Assembly (NCBI RefSeq): GCF_004364165.1
Contig: NZ_SOAY01000013.1
Span: 124,001-188,000 of the forward strand
Direction of reading: 5' to 3'
Source: Maribacter spongiicola
GTDB lineage: Bacteria; Bacteroidota; Bacteroidia; Flavobacteriales; Flavobacteriaceae
Length of the DNA: 64,000 nucleotides
The number at the start of each line of letters is the position of its first letter. Positions within the stretch are counted from its first letter, which is position 1. The notes below the pieces were generated by a model. That model was given only the letters and a program-made list of their open reading frames with translations, searched no databases and had not been told where the DNA came from. The translations under genes were made by a program, and so were the position numbers. Below are positions 8,874 to 21,723 of this stretch, one piece after another.

Positions 8874-9566
8874 ATGGAAATAAAACTAACGGAAGGAAAA
8901 AAGGAATTATTTGCTGTAACTCATCCATTTTTTAAAGAGGAAGGATATAGGTTTCAGTCTAAAAGGCCTGTTTTATATAGAAAAGAATTTGAAAATTTTT
9001 ATGTGCAATTGTATCTACAGTTCGCAATTAAACTCTGGAATCATTTATCGGGACCTTTCCGTATTTCTTTTAAGGAGGTTGAAAAAATAATTTTTGAAAT
9101 AGGTATTCCCACAAATTCATTTGAACACATAAAGAAAGGGGATAATATTCTTTTAACAATTCATGATGTACATAATAAAGATTATATGGATGCCGTAACC
9201 AAATTGAACTTCAAGAAGTTAGATTCATTCCGCCAATGGGGTCATGCAATTGTGGATTATGCCCAAGGTCCAGGTCAGACTTTTATAGACACCTACTCCT
9301 ACTTGCCCAACGTACTAAAGGAAATGGACCGCTTAGAGGCCGAAGGAAAATATTGGAAGGAGATTTTGGTAGGTGGATTAGATCATTTGTTTAGAGGATT
9401 AATCATTTCTAAATTATGCGATGATCCTAATTTTAATGTAAAATTGGAAAAATGGGATAGCGTTATATCTCAATCAAAATATAAAATCTGGCATTCTTAT
9501 TTTAATACATTAAAGGATCGCCTTGAAACGATAAAGCCTATTTATCCGTATTACAAAAATGTGTAA
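8874..9566 (+). CDS. Hypothetical protein, candidate immunity protein
   Basis: This 230-aa soluble protein has no signal peptide or membrane segment and is rich in aromatic and charged residues. I do not recognise the family. It starts 3 bases after the toxin-like fragment at 8532-8870. This spacing and size suit an immunity gene left behind after its toxin was truncated. It has an intact frame, so it may still protect against related toxins. Confidence 0.55.
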   Translation: MEIKLTEGKKELFAVTHPFFKEEGYRFQSKRPVLYRKEFENFYVQLYLQFAIKLWNHLSGPFRISFKEVEKIIFEIGIPTNSFEHIKKGDNILLTIHDVHNKDYMDAVTKLNFKKLDSFRQWGHAIVDYAQGPGQTFIDTYSYLPNVLKEMDRLEAEGKYWKEILVGGLDHLFRGLIISKLCDDPNFNVKLEKWDSVISQSKYKIWHSYFNTLKDRLETIKPIYPYYKNV

Positions 9567-9725
9567 AATATAAGATTTTGTCGCCCACCGCTAGCGCAAG
9601 CGTCACATTTACACCTGTAAAAATAAGAACGTGAATACGTAATAACGATACAAATTTAACCTATACCTCTATGAAATTTTACTAATAAAAAAGATATCAC
9701 AAATCATTTTTATTAAATTTTATTA

Positions 9726-9753
9726 TTGTTTTTCGATAATTTTTATATATTTG
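9726..9753 (+). promoter_or_regulatory. Bacteroidota-type promoter of the DUF2975 operon, with inverted repeat
   Basis: A -33 TTG at 9726-9728 is followed after 17 bases by TATATTTG (9746-9753), a perfect TAnnTTTG -7 box, 24 bases before the ATG at 9778. The inverted words cgataa (9734-9739) and ttatcg (9754-9759) straddle the -7 box and could be an operator for the Xre protein encoded at the end of the operon; that last point is inference. Confidence 0.55.
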
Positions 9754-9777
9754 TTATCGTTAAACAATAATTATATT

Positions 9778-10284
9778 ATGAAAAACTATACTACAGCATT
9801 TAAGTTCTTTGTTAACCTATTAATATTTACAGTAATTATTTCAATTTTAGAAAAGGGTGGGTCATTACTAAAATATTTAAACTCTTCGTCAAATATAATA
9901 TCATCTAATTCTGACCTAATTCTTGTAATATTCAATCTGATATTATTAAGTTATGCACTATGGCTTTTAATAAAATTCAGAAAAACTATCTATACATTAC
10001 ATACAGATTCTGTTTTTTCCGCAAAAAATGGCTTCAGCTTTACATCTATCGGTAGAGGTTTATTATTTTACTCAGCCGGTATATTTATTATCAGAGTTTT
10101 TGAGAATATTCTAAACAAACCTGCAGTTAAAGGAGAATCTGTCGCATATAATTTAGGAAGAGATTTTGGTGCTGCCCTAAGTGATAGAATACCACTTTTA
10201 GTAATTGCATTTTTTCTCTTGATTGTTGCCCAATTAATTAAAGATGGCTATGATTTAAAACAAGAAAATGACTTAACTATATAA
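9778..10284 (+). CDS. DUF2975 membrane protein
   Basis: This protein has 168 aa from ATG 9778; the frame extends upstream to a TTG inside the promoter, which I discard. Four hydrophobic segments are seen: residues ~8-26, ~45-65, ~90-110 and ~140-160. DUF2975 proteins are typically encoded beside a small YozG-like HTH regulator, as here. The C-terminus LKQENDLTI is nearly the same as that of the next gene, showing that the two are an ancient tandem duplication. The biological role of the family is not known; a membrane sensor for the regulator is possible. Confidence 0.7.
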   Translation: MKNYTTAFKFFVNLLIFTVIISILEKGGSLLKYLNSSSNIISSNSDLILVIFNLILLSYALWLLIKFRKTIYTLHTDSVFSAKNGFSFTSIGRGLLFYSAGIFIIRVFENILNKPAVKGESVAYNLGRDFGAALSDRIPLLVIAFFLLIVAQLIKDGYDLKQENDLTI

Positions 10285-10286
10285 CC

Positions 10287-10787
10287 ATGGGACACACCAA
10301 ACTATTTAAAACACTAATTGATATATTATTCTATGTTCTTTGTCTTGGACTTTTTGTACTACTCTTTTTAGGACCAAAAGGATTAAATTCTATTGCTCAA
10401 GAAAATAAGTTCGTACAAGAATGGGATGTAATTTCATGGCTAATATTAGTTATGTCCACTGTTGCTTATGTCTTATTAATAATAGGAGTCAAATACCTAA
10501 AGAACGTAGCTAGTATAATGACAAACAGCATTAGTTTCGGTCCGTCAGTTCAAATCAACCTAAGAAAATCAGGTAAGTTCTTAATTTTCAGTTCGCTTTT
10601 AAACTTCCTAACTTTTGCTTTAATATTTGTGAAACAGATAGTTTTAGATATTTCAACGGAAATTACATTTGACAATAATTTACTACTCCAAATATTCATA
10701 ACTATAGTTGGATTGTATTTTATTATCCAAAGTGATATTTTGAAAATGACATTTAATTTAAAATCTGAAAACGACTTAACCATATAA
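10287..10787 (+). CDS. DUF2975-like membrane protein (tandem paralogue)
   Basis: This 166-aa protein has four hydrophobic segments in the same arrangement as its upstream neighbour and the shared tail LKSENDLTI. It starts 2 bases after the previous stop and ends 2 bases before the Xre gene. Both junctions read ATATAACCATG, so translation of all three genes is coupled. Apart from the tail the two paralogues have diverged strongly. Confidence 0.65.
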   Translation: MGHTKLFKTLIDILFYVLCLGLFVLLFLGPKGLNSIAQENKFVQEWDVISWLILVMSTVAYVLLIIGVKYLKNVASIMTNSISFGPSVQINLRKSGKFLIFSSLLNFLTFALIFVKQIVLDISTEITFDNNLLLQIFITIVGLYFIIQSDILKMTFNLKSENDLTI

Positions 10788-10789
10788 CC

Positions 10790-10996
10790 ATGAGCATAGT
10801 CGTAAACTTAAACAACGTATTATCTGAACGCAATCTGAAGAGTAAAGAGCTTGCTGAAATGATTGGTATTACCGAAGCCAACCTTTCTATTCTAAAATCA
10901 GGTAAAGCTAAAGCAATTCGTTTTTCTACACTAGAAGCTATTTGTAAAGCTTTAGATTGTCAGCCTGCAGATATTTTAGCTTATGAAAAAGAATAA
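10790..10996 (+). CDS. Small Xre-family HTH regulator (YozG-like)
   Basis: This 68-aa protein is essentially one Xre/Cro helix-turn-helix domain. NLKSKELAEMIGITEANLSILKSGKAKAIR contains the two helices of the DNA-binding motif, and FSTLEAICKALDCQPADILAYE is the typical dimer-side ending of YozG-type regulators. It is the last gene of the DUF2975 operon and is followed 2 bases later by a strong hairpin. It probably controls its own operon, perhaps through the inverted repeat at the promoter. Confidence 0.85.
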   Translation: MSIVVNLNNVLSERNLKSKELAEMIGITEANLSILKSGKAKAIRFSTLEAICKALDCQPADILAYEKE

Positions 10997-10998
10997 AA

Positions 10999-11026
10999 AA
11001 AGGCTACACTTTTCAGTGTAGCCTTT
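10999..11026. terminator. Bidirectional intrinsic terminator between xre and atpC
   Basis: A perfect 12-bp stem (10999-11010 with 11015-11026) and a tttc loop are flanked by A-runs on the left and T on the right. It lies between two convergent genes and can serve both strands. Confidence 0.85.
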
Positions 11027-11050
11027 ATAATTTATAATAAAATGTACTAG

Positions 11051-11329
11051 TTAATCTGCAAGTACAATAACTCTATTATTCTTAAGCTCTATAGTACCGC
11101 TAGAAATTTGTAATACAGTACTACCGCTAGCATCTTTTGTGAACTTAGAGGCATATTCTTCATCTAAAGAAATATTACCTGAAATTTTAACCTTCCCTTC
11201 TTGTAACAATGATACAATTGGGGCGTGGTCTTTTAACATTTGAAACTCACCATTTATACCTGGTACCGTAACCGAAGTTACTTCGCCTGCAAATAATGTT
11301 GCTTCTGGTGATACAATTTCTAAATACAT
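11051..11329 (-). CDS. atpC: F1Fo ATP synthase epsilon subunit
   Basis: This 92-aa protein corresponds to the N-terminal beta-sandwich of the epsilon subunit (YLEIVSPEATLFAGEVTSVTVPGINGEFQMLKDHAPIVSLL) without the C-terminal helical hairpin. This short form is normal in Bacteroidota. It couples gamma-subunit rotation to the proton channel and regulates ATP hydrolysis. It follows atpD in the same direction after 78 bases that hold tandem 7-mers. The rest of the synthase genes are not in the window, as is usual in this phylum. Confidence 0.93.
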   Translation of the reverse strand: MYLEIVSPEATLFAGEVTSVTVPGINGEFQMLKDHAPIVSLLQEGKVKISGNISLDEEYASKFTKDASGSTVLQISSGTIELKNNRVIVLAD

Positions 11330-11340
11330 ATCTCTTTTAG

Positions 11341-11404
11341 TTATGAGTTATGAGTCATGAGTTATGAGTTTCAATTCGGAACTCTGAACTCTGAACTCTG
11401 AACT
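11341..11404. repeat. Two blocks of 7-base tandem repeats between atpD and atpC
   Basis: Four perfect-phase copies of ttatgag (third copy tcatgag) cover 11341-11368. After ten bases, three copies of gaactct plus a partial copy cover 11379-11404. The two blocks are partly complementary (gagtt with aactc), so the atpD-atpC mRNA can fold a repeated imperfect hairpin here. Confidence 0.8.
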
Positions 11405-11407
11405 TAA

Positions 11408-12919
<1,512 letters not shown>

Positions 12920-13035
12920 TTATTTGTTTATGTATTACATTTAATATATCCTGAAAAATGCTCTCATTTTCAGGCTGCAAAGATATAGTTTTCAATTTTA
13001 AAGAAAAATTGTTTTTTCGCTTTTTTATAAAAGTA

Positions 13036-13060
13036 AAAAGGTGCCAAAAAAGCACCTTTT
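13036..13060 (-). terminator. Intrinsic terminator after the GDSL lipoprotein gene
   Basis: A 9-bp stem pairs 13036-13044 (aaaaggtgc) with 13052-13060 (gcacctttt) around a 7-base loop. On the reverse strand it is followed by a T-rich run. It lies 24 bases after the stop of the gene at 13084 and upstream of atpD. Confidence 0.75.
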
Positions 13061-13083
13061 AAATCTTACTATTTTATTTACTT

Positions 13084-14712
13084 TTATTGTAAAGCCGGAG
13101 AGTAATTTGTTGGATAATCTCCTACATTTAATAAATTACCCGATGCTTCAAAATTTGAACCATAAGTTGCATCAATTGATTTCATAAATTCATTTGCCAA
13201 CAATGCATACCCTCTAGCCGTTGGGTGAATACCGTCTAAGGAGAAGGCGCTACCAGTAACCAAACTTGCTGTTAATGTAAATTGTCCGCTTGTAATACCA
13301 CCATTTGCCAATTGATTCAATAATGTATTTGCGTCTACCAAAGCTAAACCTGCTTGGCTAGCTGTTGCTGCAATAATTTGATTGAATGCCGCTGTAGCTA
13401 CAGCAATCTCTTCTTGCTCGCTAGGTATAAGCACCCATTTATCTTCTAAAGGAAGTGATATACCTTCAACAGAAAACTGACCTGCCAATGCTTGTGGCAA
13501 ACCTGCCGCCATTAAAGCACCTACAGATTCTAAATTTACAGTTCCAATTACCGATGCACTTGGCAATACAAACAAGTCATCTGCAGTTGCTTCTCTTGTT
13601 TGACCGTAAGTACTACCTAATAAACCAGCAACTAATGGTGCTGCTTGCACTGGTAAGCCAAACGACTCTACAAATGCAGGGAACGTTGGACTAGCACTTA
13701 ATACGCCAGCAATTTGAGCTGATAAGTCTGTTAACGTTTCATCTCTGATAACTACTTCACTAGCCGCGGTTGTTGAGAATTCAATAGAACGCTCTGGCAC
13801 CCCTAAAAAGGCATAAACCTGATTTAACTGACCGAAGATTCCATTCAATGTCGCTATTTGTGGTCCAAAATCTGGATTTGTAGGATCTAAAGGATTATGA
13901 GGTACGGTTGTAAAATGTGGTACATCTGTAACATTAGGAATATTTGCAACAACACCTTTTGCTCCTCCTGCAGTCAGCGTAGCAATTAAAGCTCCATAAC
14001 TACCATCAAAACCTTGACCTGGTGCTCCTGAAACAGGAGTAATAGGATTTGTACCGTCACCACCTGTAGTAGCATAGCCTAGTACATCATTATTACCGAT
14101 CCAAAGAGAGAAAAAGCTCGGAGCTTGGCTTACTGCCAATTCTAAAATTGATGCGTTGGTATTGCCAGTAATTCTAATTGCATAAGGGTTGGCCGCAGTA
14201 GGAAAATTATCCAAACTACCATAACCTGGCGCTAGTAAGTGGAAACTTTTTGCGCCAGGTACTCCTAAATTGTTAAAAGGACCTGTCGGGTTGTTCAATG
14301 CAATATCGGTTGTAACCGTTACATCTCCAATTATCGATTCTAAAGTCACTGGACCAGCACCACCAAAAACCAATCTAGGGCTTTGAATTCGAGTACCACC
14401 AAGTGCCAAACCACCAATGTTATCATTGGTCAATGGCTGGGTAAAACTACCACCACCAGCAAGACTGAATTTTTGAGAAAGTAAGTTAGGAAGAGAAAGG
14501 TTCTGACTTGCCTGAAACAATGCACCATCAGTAAAACCTGCCGTCAACGAGTTTCCTAAAGAAACATAATTAGAAAAATCTGCCGACCCTGCTGTTAACA
14601 CAGGCAGCTCTTCAGCCATTTCTACTGGATTAATATCAACGTCTTCTGGGTCATTACAAGCCGTAAAAGCTAATATGCCTAAAGAAATATATAAATATTT
14701 TAAGTTTTTCAT
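13084..14712 (-). CDS. SGNH/GDSL-family hydrolase, lipoprotein
   Basis: This 542-aa protein begins with a lipoprotein signal (LGILAFTAC, lipidated Cys about residue 19) followed by an acidic linker (NDPEDVD), typical for export to the outer membrane. It has GDSL block I, VSLGNSLTAGFTDG (about 50-64), a block III-like IGNNDVLGY (about 206-214), and the block V catalytic pair in DGIHPTARGYALLAN near the C-terminus. These support an esterase or lipase of the SGNH fold. It lies 18 bases downstream of a TonB receptor gene in the same direction. That pairing is common in flavobacteria and suggests joint handling of a lipid-like substrate; the substrate itself is inference. Confidence 0.85.
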   Translation of the reverse strand: MKNLKYLYISLGILAFTACNDPEDVDINPVEMAEELPVLTAGSADFSNYVSLGNSLTAGFTDGALFQASQNLSLPNLLSQKFSLAGGGSFTQPLTNDNIGGLALGGTRIQSPRLVFGGAGPVTLESIIGDVTVTTDIALNNPTGPFNNLGVPGAKSFHLLAPGYGSLDNFPTAANPYAIRITGNTNASILELAVSQAPSFFSLWIGNNDVLGYATTGGDGTNPITPVSGAPGQGFDGSYGALIATLTAGGAKGVVANIPNVTDVPHFTTVPHNPLDPTNPDFGPQIATLNGIFGQLNQVYAFLGVPERSIEFSTTAASEVVIRDETLTDLSAQIAGVLSASPTFPAFVESFGLPVQAAPLVAGLLGSTYGQTREATADDLFVLPSASVIGTVNLESVGALMAAGLPQALAGQFSVEGISLPLEDKWVLIPSEQEEIAVATAAFNQIIAATASQAGLALVDANTLLNQLANGGITSGQFTLTASLVTGSAFSLDGIHPTARGYALLANEFMKSIDATYGSNFEASGNLLNVGDYPTNYSPALQ

Positions 14713-14730
14713 TTCAACTTTTGATTTTAA

Positions 14731-17535
14731 TTAGTTGTTAATTGTCCAAGACAGGTAGTACATAGAGCCTATAAAACCAGTACCTACAGCTGTATAGTAC
14801 TCATCGCCTAATATGTTTGTACCCCCTGCCTTAAACGTAGACTTTATGCTTGGAACAGAATAATTTATTTGTGCGTCTATATTGTGGAATTCAGGTACTA
14901 CACCCTGTGCAAATGTTGCTTCCCAAAAATAATCATCACTAAATCTATAAGCAACATTGAATCCGAAATTTTCAAATAATGCCGTGTTTCCGAAAGAAGC
15001 CTTGAATTTGTGTTCTGGCGTGTTGAAATTTAGTTGTAAATCAGGATTAGCGTTACGATCAAAATCTAATTTGGTATATGTATAACTTCCTTCTAAATCA
15101 TAGTTACCTAAAACTTTCATACTTAAAGCTAAAGATGCTCCATATGAATTTACATCAGCATCAGAATTAGTGTACGTACTATACGCTTGAAAATCACCAT
15201 TTGCTACAGCAGCAACCGATAATCCACCATCGCCAACTACACCATATAGTGGCGCTATTACTACTTCTTGTGATATGAAGTCTTTATACTTGTTATAATA
15301 GGTACTAAAATCAATAATTAGTTTATCTATTTTACCTCTATAACCTATCTCCAATGAAGCTACTTGTTCTGGTGTTATGATATCCGGATTAGCGATTTCT
15401 AAGACCGCAGGGTTTCCTGTTTGGCTAAGTTCATTCACCGAACTTAAAGAATACGAGTTTTCGTATGCCGCTCTACCAGTTTGAGTAATGCTAGATTGTT
15501 GTCCAAAATTATCTTGACCTGCTTGGCTAATGGTAAAATCGCGAGTGTAACGATCAAGGTTATCTGGAGCAGAACCTACCAAAATAGCTCTACCTGCATC
15601 CAATCCTATAAAAAGATCCTGTGTTGTAGGGTTTCTAAATCCTGTTTGTGCCGATGCTCTAATATTATGATTCCTATTAATAGTTAAACCTGCAGATATC
15701 CTTGGAGAAAAGAAACCATCAAAAAATTCAGACTTATCATAACGTACAGACCCTGTCAATTTTAAGTTTTTCTCGCCAGACAAAGGTAAATTCTTTTGAA
15801 CTTGGGTGTAGACGCCAAATTCTGAATAGTTAATCGGTCCGTCAGTATCAGTGTAGATGGTACCCGAAGAATTCAAACTATATTCCCTAAATGACCCACC
15901 AACTTGTATATCTGCAAAATCAATTAAATGGCTGAAATTATAATTTGCATCTGCATGGTAATATTTTGATGCATCCTGAAACTTTGAACCTGTGCTAAGA
16001 TCAGGATCGTTTACACTTCTATCAAAAGCCGCTTGAAATTCTGGTGTACCTGGCAGAAATCTACCTGTTTCAGCTGTTGCACGACCAGCTGCATGTGCTG
16101 CTTCGTCAGTTGCCCCAGCTAAAGTAGCTTGTAAATAGGCTCCTGTATATTCACCGAACCACTGTTGATCACTTTTCCAAGCTCTATTGATATTAATTCC
16201 GGTAAAAACCATATCGTAAGAATCTCCAGATTTATCACCAACTAAATAACCACGAACAAAAAAATTATCGTTTTTTATTTCTAGTTTATGTTGCTCTTGA
16301 AAGAAACCATTAATGTTATACCTATTAGTACCTTGATAAATAGTATTACCTGTACCTACTTTACCTACATAAGAAAGTTCTAAGCTATTATCTTCAATTG
16401 GTCTATAGTAAAGTCCCCAATCTGCTTTAATACTTTTTGCGCTATAATTTGTAAGATCACTTTCGTTATAACCTGTTCTACTTACCTGAACCGAAGGAAT
16501 TAAGGCATTAGCACCTGCTGGAATACGCCCAAGACTTTCTAAAGTAAGCGCAACATCTTTTATATCAGTGGCTACCTCATCACCGTATACATTTACCCCA
16601 TTATAATTTAAATCGTTTTCACGAGTTAAACCTGTTGCAATAAAGTTATTTTCATCTTTTCCTTCAATATTGTTTGCTGCCCAATCTGTACCATCTAGAT
16701 AACCGAAATTGACCTTGGCCGCAAATTTATCACTAAACTTATGGGCTGCTCTTATACTAACATCTGTATATGCATTATCGCCAGCGGCCTCTTGTGAAGT
16801 TATACCTCTTTTAATAGCTACACTTAAACCTTCATAATCGAACGGACTTTTACTTCGCATAAATAATATACCATTAAAAGCATTTGCACCGTACAATGCA
16901 GAAGAAGCGCCAGGCAGTAATTCTACACTTAACACATCTGTTTCTGTTAACCCAACTAAGTTACCTATTGGAAAGTTTAACGCAGGTGCAGAATTATCCA
17001 TACCATCTACCAGCTGCATAAAACGAGTATTTGCAAAAGAAGCGAAACCTCTGGTATTTACTGATTTGAAGGTTAAACTGTTCGTGTTTACATCAACACC
17101 CTTTAAATTCTCTATACCACCATAGAAATCGGCGGCAGCAGTGTTCTTTATTTCAGAAACACCCATTCTCTCTACCGTAACCGGAGATTCGAAAATACGC
17201 TCTGGAGTTCTAGATGCCGAAATAACAACCTCATCTAAAAAGGTTTGTGATTCGTTTAAAATGATTGTAATTGTTTGGCTTGCACTAGTAATACTTTCTT
17301 TAATACTAGTATACCCGATGCTCGACACCTCTATTTTAAAAGGTGGAACTTCGGATGTTGCCAAATTGAAATTACCATCAAAATCTGTTACTGTACCAAT
17401 GGTTGTGCCAACAATAACAATATTGGCCCCGGGGATAGGCTCGTTGTTTTGGTCAACAACATTACCATTGATATTGGTCTGGGAATACCCAAAAGTTCCA
17501 ATAATCATCAATGCTAAAAGTAGTATTGTTCTCAT
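14731..17535 (-). CDS. TonB-dependent outer-membrane receptor with carboxypeptidase-D-like domain
   Basis: This 934-aa protein has a signal peptide (MRTILLLALMIIGTFGYSQ). It has a carboxypeptidase-regulatory-like domain at about 21-100 (NGNVVDQNNEPIPGANIVIV, TVTDFDGNF), a plug domain at about 110-230 (TPERIFESPVTVERM, GSSALYGANAFNGIL) and then a 22-strand-type barrel rich in alternating aromatic residues. It imports a ligand across the outer membrane using TonB energy. There is no SusD partner; the co-transcribed gene is the GDSL lipoprotein. No promoter is clear upstream. Confidence 0.92.
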   Translation of the reverse strand: MRTILLLALMIIGTFGYSQTNINGNVVDQNNEPIPGANIVIVGTTIGTVTDFDGNFNLATSEVPPFKIEVSSIGYTSIKESITSASQTITIILNESQTFLDEVVISASRTPERIFESPVTVERMGVSEIKNTAAADFYGGIENLKGVDVNTNSLTFKSVNTRGFASFANTRFMQLVDGMDNSAPALNFPIGNLVGLTETDVLSVELLPGASSALYGANAFNGILFMRSKSPFDYEGLSVAIKRGITSQEAAGDNAYTDVSIRAAHKFSDKFAAKVNFGYLDGTDWAANNIEGKDENNFIATGLTRENDLNYNGVNVYGDEVATDIKDVALTLESLGRIPAGANALIPSVQVSRTGYNESDLTNYSAKSIKADWGLYYRPIEDNSLELSYVGKVGTGNTIYQGTNRYNINGFFQEQHKLEIKNDNFFVRGYLVGDKSGDSYDMVFTGININRAWKSDQQWFGEYTGAYLQATLAGATDEAAHAAGRATAETGRFLPGTPEFQAAFDRSVNDPDLSTGSKFQDASKYYHADANYNFSHLIDFADIQVGGSFREYSLNSSGTIYTDTDGPINYSEFGVYTQVQKNLPLSGEKNLKLTGSVRYDKSEFFDGFFSPRISAGLTINRNHNIRASAQTGFRNPTTQDLFIGLDAGRAILVGSAPDNLDRYTRDFTISQAGQDNFGQQSSITQTGRAAYENSYSLSSVNELSQTGNPAVLEIANPDIITPEQVASLEIGYRGKIDKLIIDFSTYYNKYKDFISQEVVIAPLYGVVGDGGLSVAAVANGDFQAYSTYTNSDADVNSYGASLALSMKVLGNYDLEGSYTYTKLDFDRNANPDLQLNFNTPEHKFKASFGNTALFENFGFNVAYRFSDDYFWEATFAQGVVPEFHNIDAQINYSVPSIKSTFKAGGTNILGDEYYTAVGTGFIGSMYYLSWTINN

Positions 17536-17751
17536 TCTTAATTAAAGTTTAAAATTAGTTGAGGGTTAAGATACAGATTATTTTATACGGACAATAGTAA
17601 TTTGAAAAAAATTATGCATGCATAGTAAAATTATCACAATCAAATGGGAATAATTTTAAGATATACGCAATTAACTTAATAATAACAGCCCTAAAAAATA
17701 CCGTACCTAAATTAATTTATCTACATAAAAAAGAACCACATACAAATAAAT

Positions 17752-17779
17752 AAGGGGCGTGAAATGAATCACGCCCCTT
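17752..17779 (-). terminator. Intrinsic terminator of glmS
   Basis: A perfect 11-bp GC-rich stem (aaggggcgtga at 17752-17762 with 17769-17779) has a 6-base loop and lies 24 bases past the glmS stop. The remainder of the gap to the TonB receptor gene at 17535 is AT-rich and shows nothing else. Confidence 0.85.
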
Positions 17780-17802
17780 TATAATCTATAAATTGACTTG
17801 TT

Positions 17803-19647
17803 TTATTCTACTGTAACAGATTTTGCCAAATTTCTAGGTTGGTCAACATTACAATCTCTCATTACTGCAATATGATAAGAAAGTAATTGTAAAGGGATTG
17901 TGGTTAATAACGGTGTTAAGCTTTCTAAAGTTTCAGGCACCTCAATTACATGATCTGCCAAATCTCTTACTTGCTCGTCACCTTCGGTAACGATTGCTAT
18001 AATTTTACCTTTTCTAGATTTAATTTCTTGAATGTTACTTACTACCTTTTCATAATGCCCCTTTTTTGTTGCAATTACGAATACTGGCATATGCTCATCG
18101 ATCAATGCTATAGGACCATGCTTCATTTCTGCAGCTGGGTAACCTTCAGCATGAATATAACTAATCTCTTTCAATTTAAGAGCTCCTTCCAATGCTACCG
18201 GAAAATTATATCCTCTACCTAAATATAAACAGTTGGTTGAATCTTTATAAACATCGGCAATTATTTCTATAAGTGCGTTCGACTGCAAAGCTTTTTCAAC
18301 CTTATTCGGAATGTTCTCTAATTCGGTTAAATACTCATGGTATCTAGATTCAGAGAAAACACCTTTCGCCTTTGCTAGTTTTAAAGCAATTAACGTAAGT
18401 ACCGTAATTTGCGTAGTAAACGCTTTTGTAGAAGCAACACCAATTTCGGGGCCGGCATGGGTATAGGCACCTGCATCTGATTCTCTTGCAATTGACGAAC
18501 CTACCACATTACAAACTCCAAAAACGAAAGCCCCTTTCTCCTTTGCTAACTTTATAGCAGCTAAGGTATCTGCAGTTTCACCAGATTGTGAAATTGCAAT
18601 TAAAACATCTTTATCTGTTATTACAGGATTTCTATATCTAAATTCTGATGCATACTCTACCTCTACAGGAATTCTTGCCAAATCTTCAAATATATACTCA
18701 GCAACTAAACCAGCATGCCATGAGGTACCACAAGCAACAATAATAATTCTGTTAGCGTTTAAGAATTTTTCCATATTAAGGTCAATTCCCGCCATTCTAA
18801 TTAAACCTTGATCCGCCAACAAACGACCTCTATACGTATCTTTTATAGCTCTAGGCTGCTCATAAATCTCTTTCAACATAAAGTGATCGTAACCACCTTT
18901 TTCAATCTCTTCAAGATTCATCTGTAGCTCTAAAATTCTTGGATATGCTACTGCATCATCCTTTATTTTTCTAAGCTTGATTTCTTTTCCTAATCTAATA
19001 ATAGCCATCTCTTCATCTTCAAGATAAACAGCATTATTTGTAAACTCAATAAAAGGAGATGCATCTGAAGCGATAAAAAATTCACCTTCTCCAATTCCAA
19101 TAGCCAAAGGACTACCTAATTTAGCAACTACAATTTCATCTGGTTTTTTCTTATCAAAAACTGCAATGGCATATGCACCCACCACTTGGTTAAGCGCAAT
19201 TTGAACTGCCTTCCCTAATTTAACACCCTCAGTTTTTTGAACTTCTTCTATTAAATTAATTAAAACTTCTGTATCTGTGTCAGAGTGAAATATATAACCA
19301 CGCTTAGTCAACTCTTGTTTTATAGCCTCATAATTTTCAATAATACCATTGTGGATTATTACCAATTCGCCCGAATTTGAATAATGAGGATGTGAATTAA
19401 CATCATTTGGTACACCATGGGTTGCCCAACGGGTATGACCTATACCAATAGAACCCTTTTGAGAAATATCCTTAGCTTTATTTTTTAAATCTTCAACCTT
19501 ACCTTTTGTTTTGGCTAGATTTATTTGGTTACCATCAAACAATGCAATACCTGCACTATCATAACCACGGTATTCTAATCTTTGAAGTCCTTTTATAACG
19601 ATAGGAAAAGCTTCCCTATACCCTATGTATCCAACAATTCCACACAT
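17803..19647 (-). CDS. glmS: Glutamine-fructose-6-phosphate aminotransferase (isomerising)
   Basis: This 614-aa enzyme makes glucosamine-6-phosphate, the entry step to peptidoglycan and LPS amino sugars. The N-terminal nucleophile C2 (MCGIVGYIG) belongs to the glutaminase domain (GHTRWATHG, HNGIIENY). Two SIS domains follow (CGTSWHAGLVAEY, SQSGETADT, GRGYNFPVALEGALKLKEISY), and the C-terminus DQPRNLAKSVTVE is canonical. There is no ribozyme-like leader; Bacteroidota lack the glmS ribozyme and I see none here. Confidence 0.98.
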   Translation of the reverse strand: MCGIVGYIGYREAFPIVIKGLQRLEYRGYDSAGIALFDGNQINLAKTKGKVEDLKNKAKDISQKGSIGIGHTRWATHGVPNDVNSHPHYSNSGELVIIHNGIIENYEAIKQELTKRGYIFHSDTDTEVLINLIEEVQKTEGVKLGKAVQIALNQVVGAYAIAVFDKKKPDEIVVAKLGSPLAIGIGEGEFFIASDASPFIEFTNNAVYLEDEEMAIIRLGKEIKLRKIKDDAVAYPRILELQMNLEEIEKGGYDHFMLKEIYEQPRAIKDTYRGRLLADQGLIRMAGIDLNMEKFLNANRIIIVACGTSWHAGLVAEYIFEDLARIPVEVEYASEFRYRNPVITDKDVLIAISQSGETADTLAAIKLAKEKGAFVFGVCNVVGSSIARESDAGAYTHAGPEIGVASTKAFTTQITVLTLIALKLAKAKGVFSESRYHEYLTELENIPNKVEKALQSNALIEIIADVYKDSTNCLYLGRGYNFPVALEGALKLKEISYIHAEGYPAAEMKHGPIALIDEHMPVFVIATKKGHYEKVVSNIQEIKSRKGKIIAIVTEGDEQVRDLADHVIEVPETLESLTPLLTTIPLQLLSYHIAVMRDCNVDQPRNLAKSVTVE

Positions 19648-19798
19648 AATACTATCAATTTGAAAATTTTAATTAAATATCAAAGTCACAAAATATTATG
19701 ACAATGAAATATATAACATTTAGGTTATACAACGCTAATAATTAGGAAGTGGTATGCCAACAAAGTATTTAATGATAAAATAACACAATCTTCAGTTA

Positions 19799-21721
<1,923 letters not shown>

Positions 21722-21723
21722 GA

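Noticed and set aside
9592-9630. Imperfect palindrome around gctagcgcaagc
   Set aside because: It is short and unpaired with any second copy here; it might be a scar of toxin exchange, but nothing supports a call.
17141-17545. 134-codon plus-strand frame over the TonB receptor start
   Set aside because: It is a shadow of the receptor's coding frame; no start context and the antisense gene is certain.
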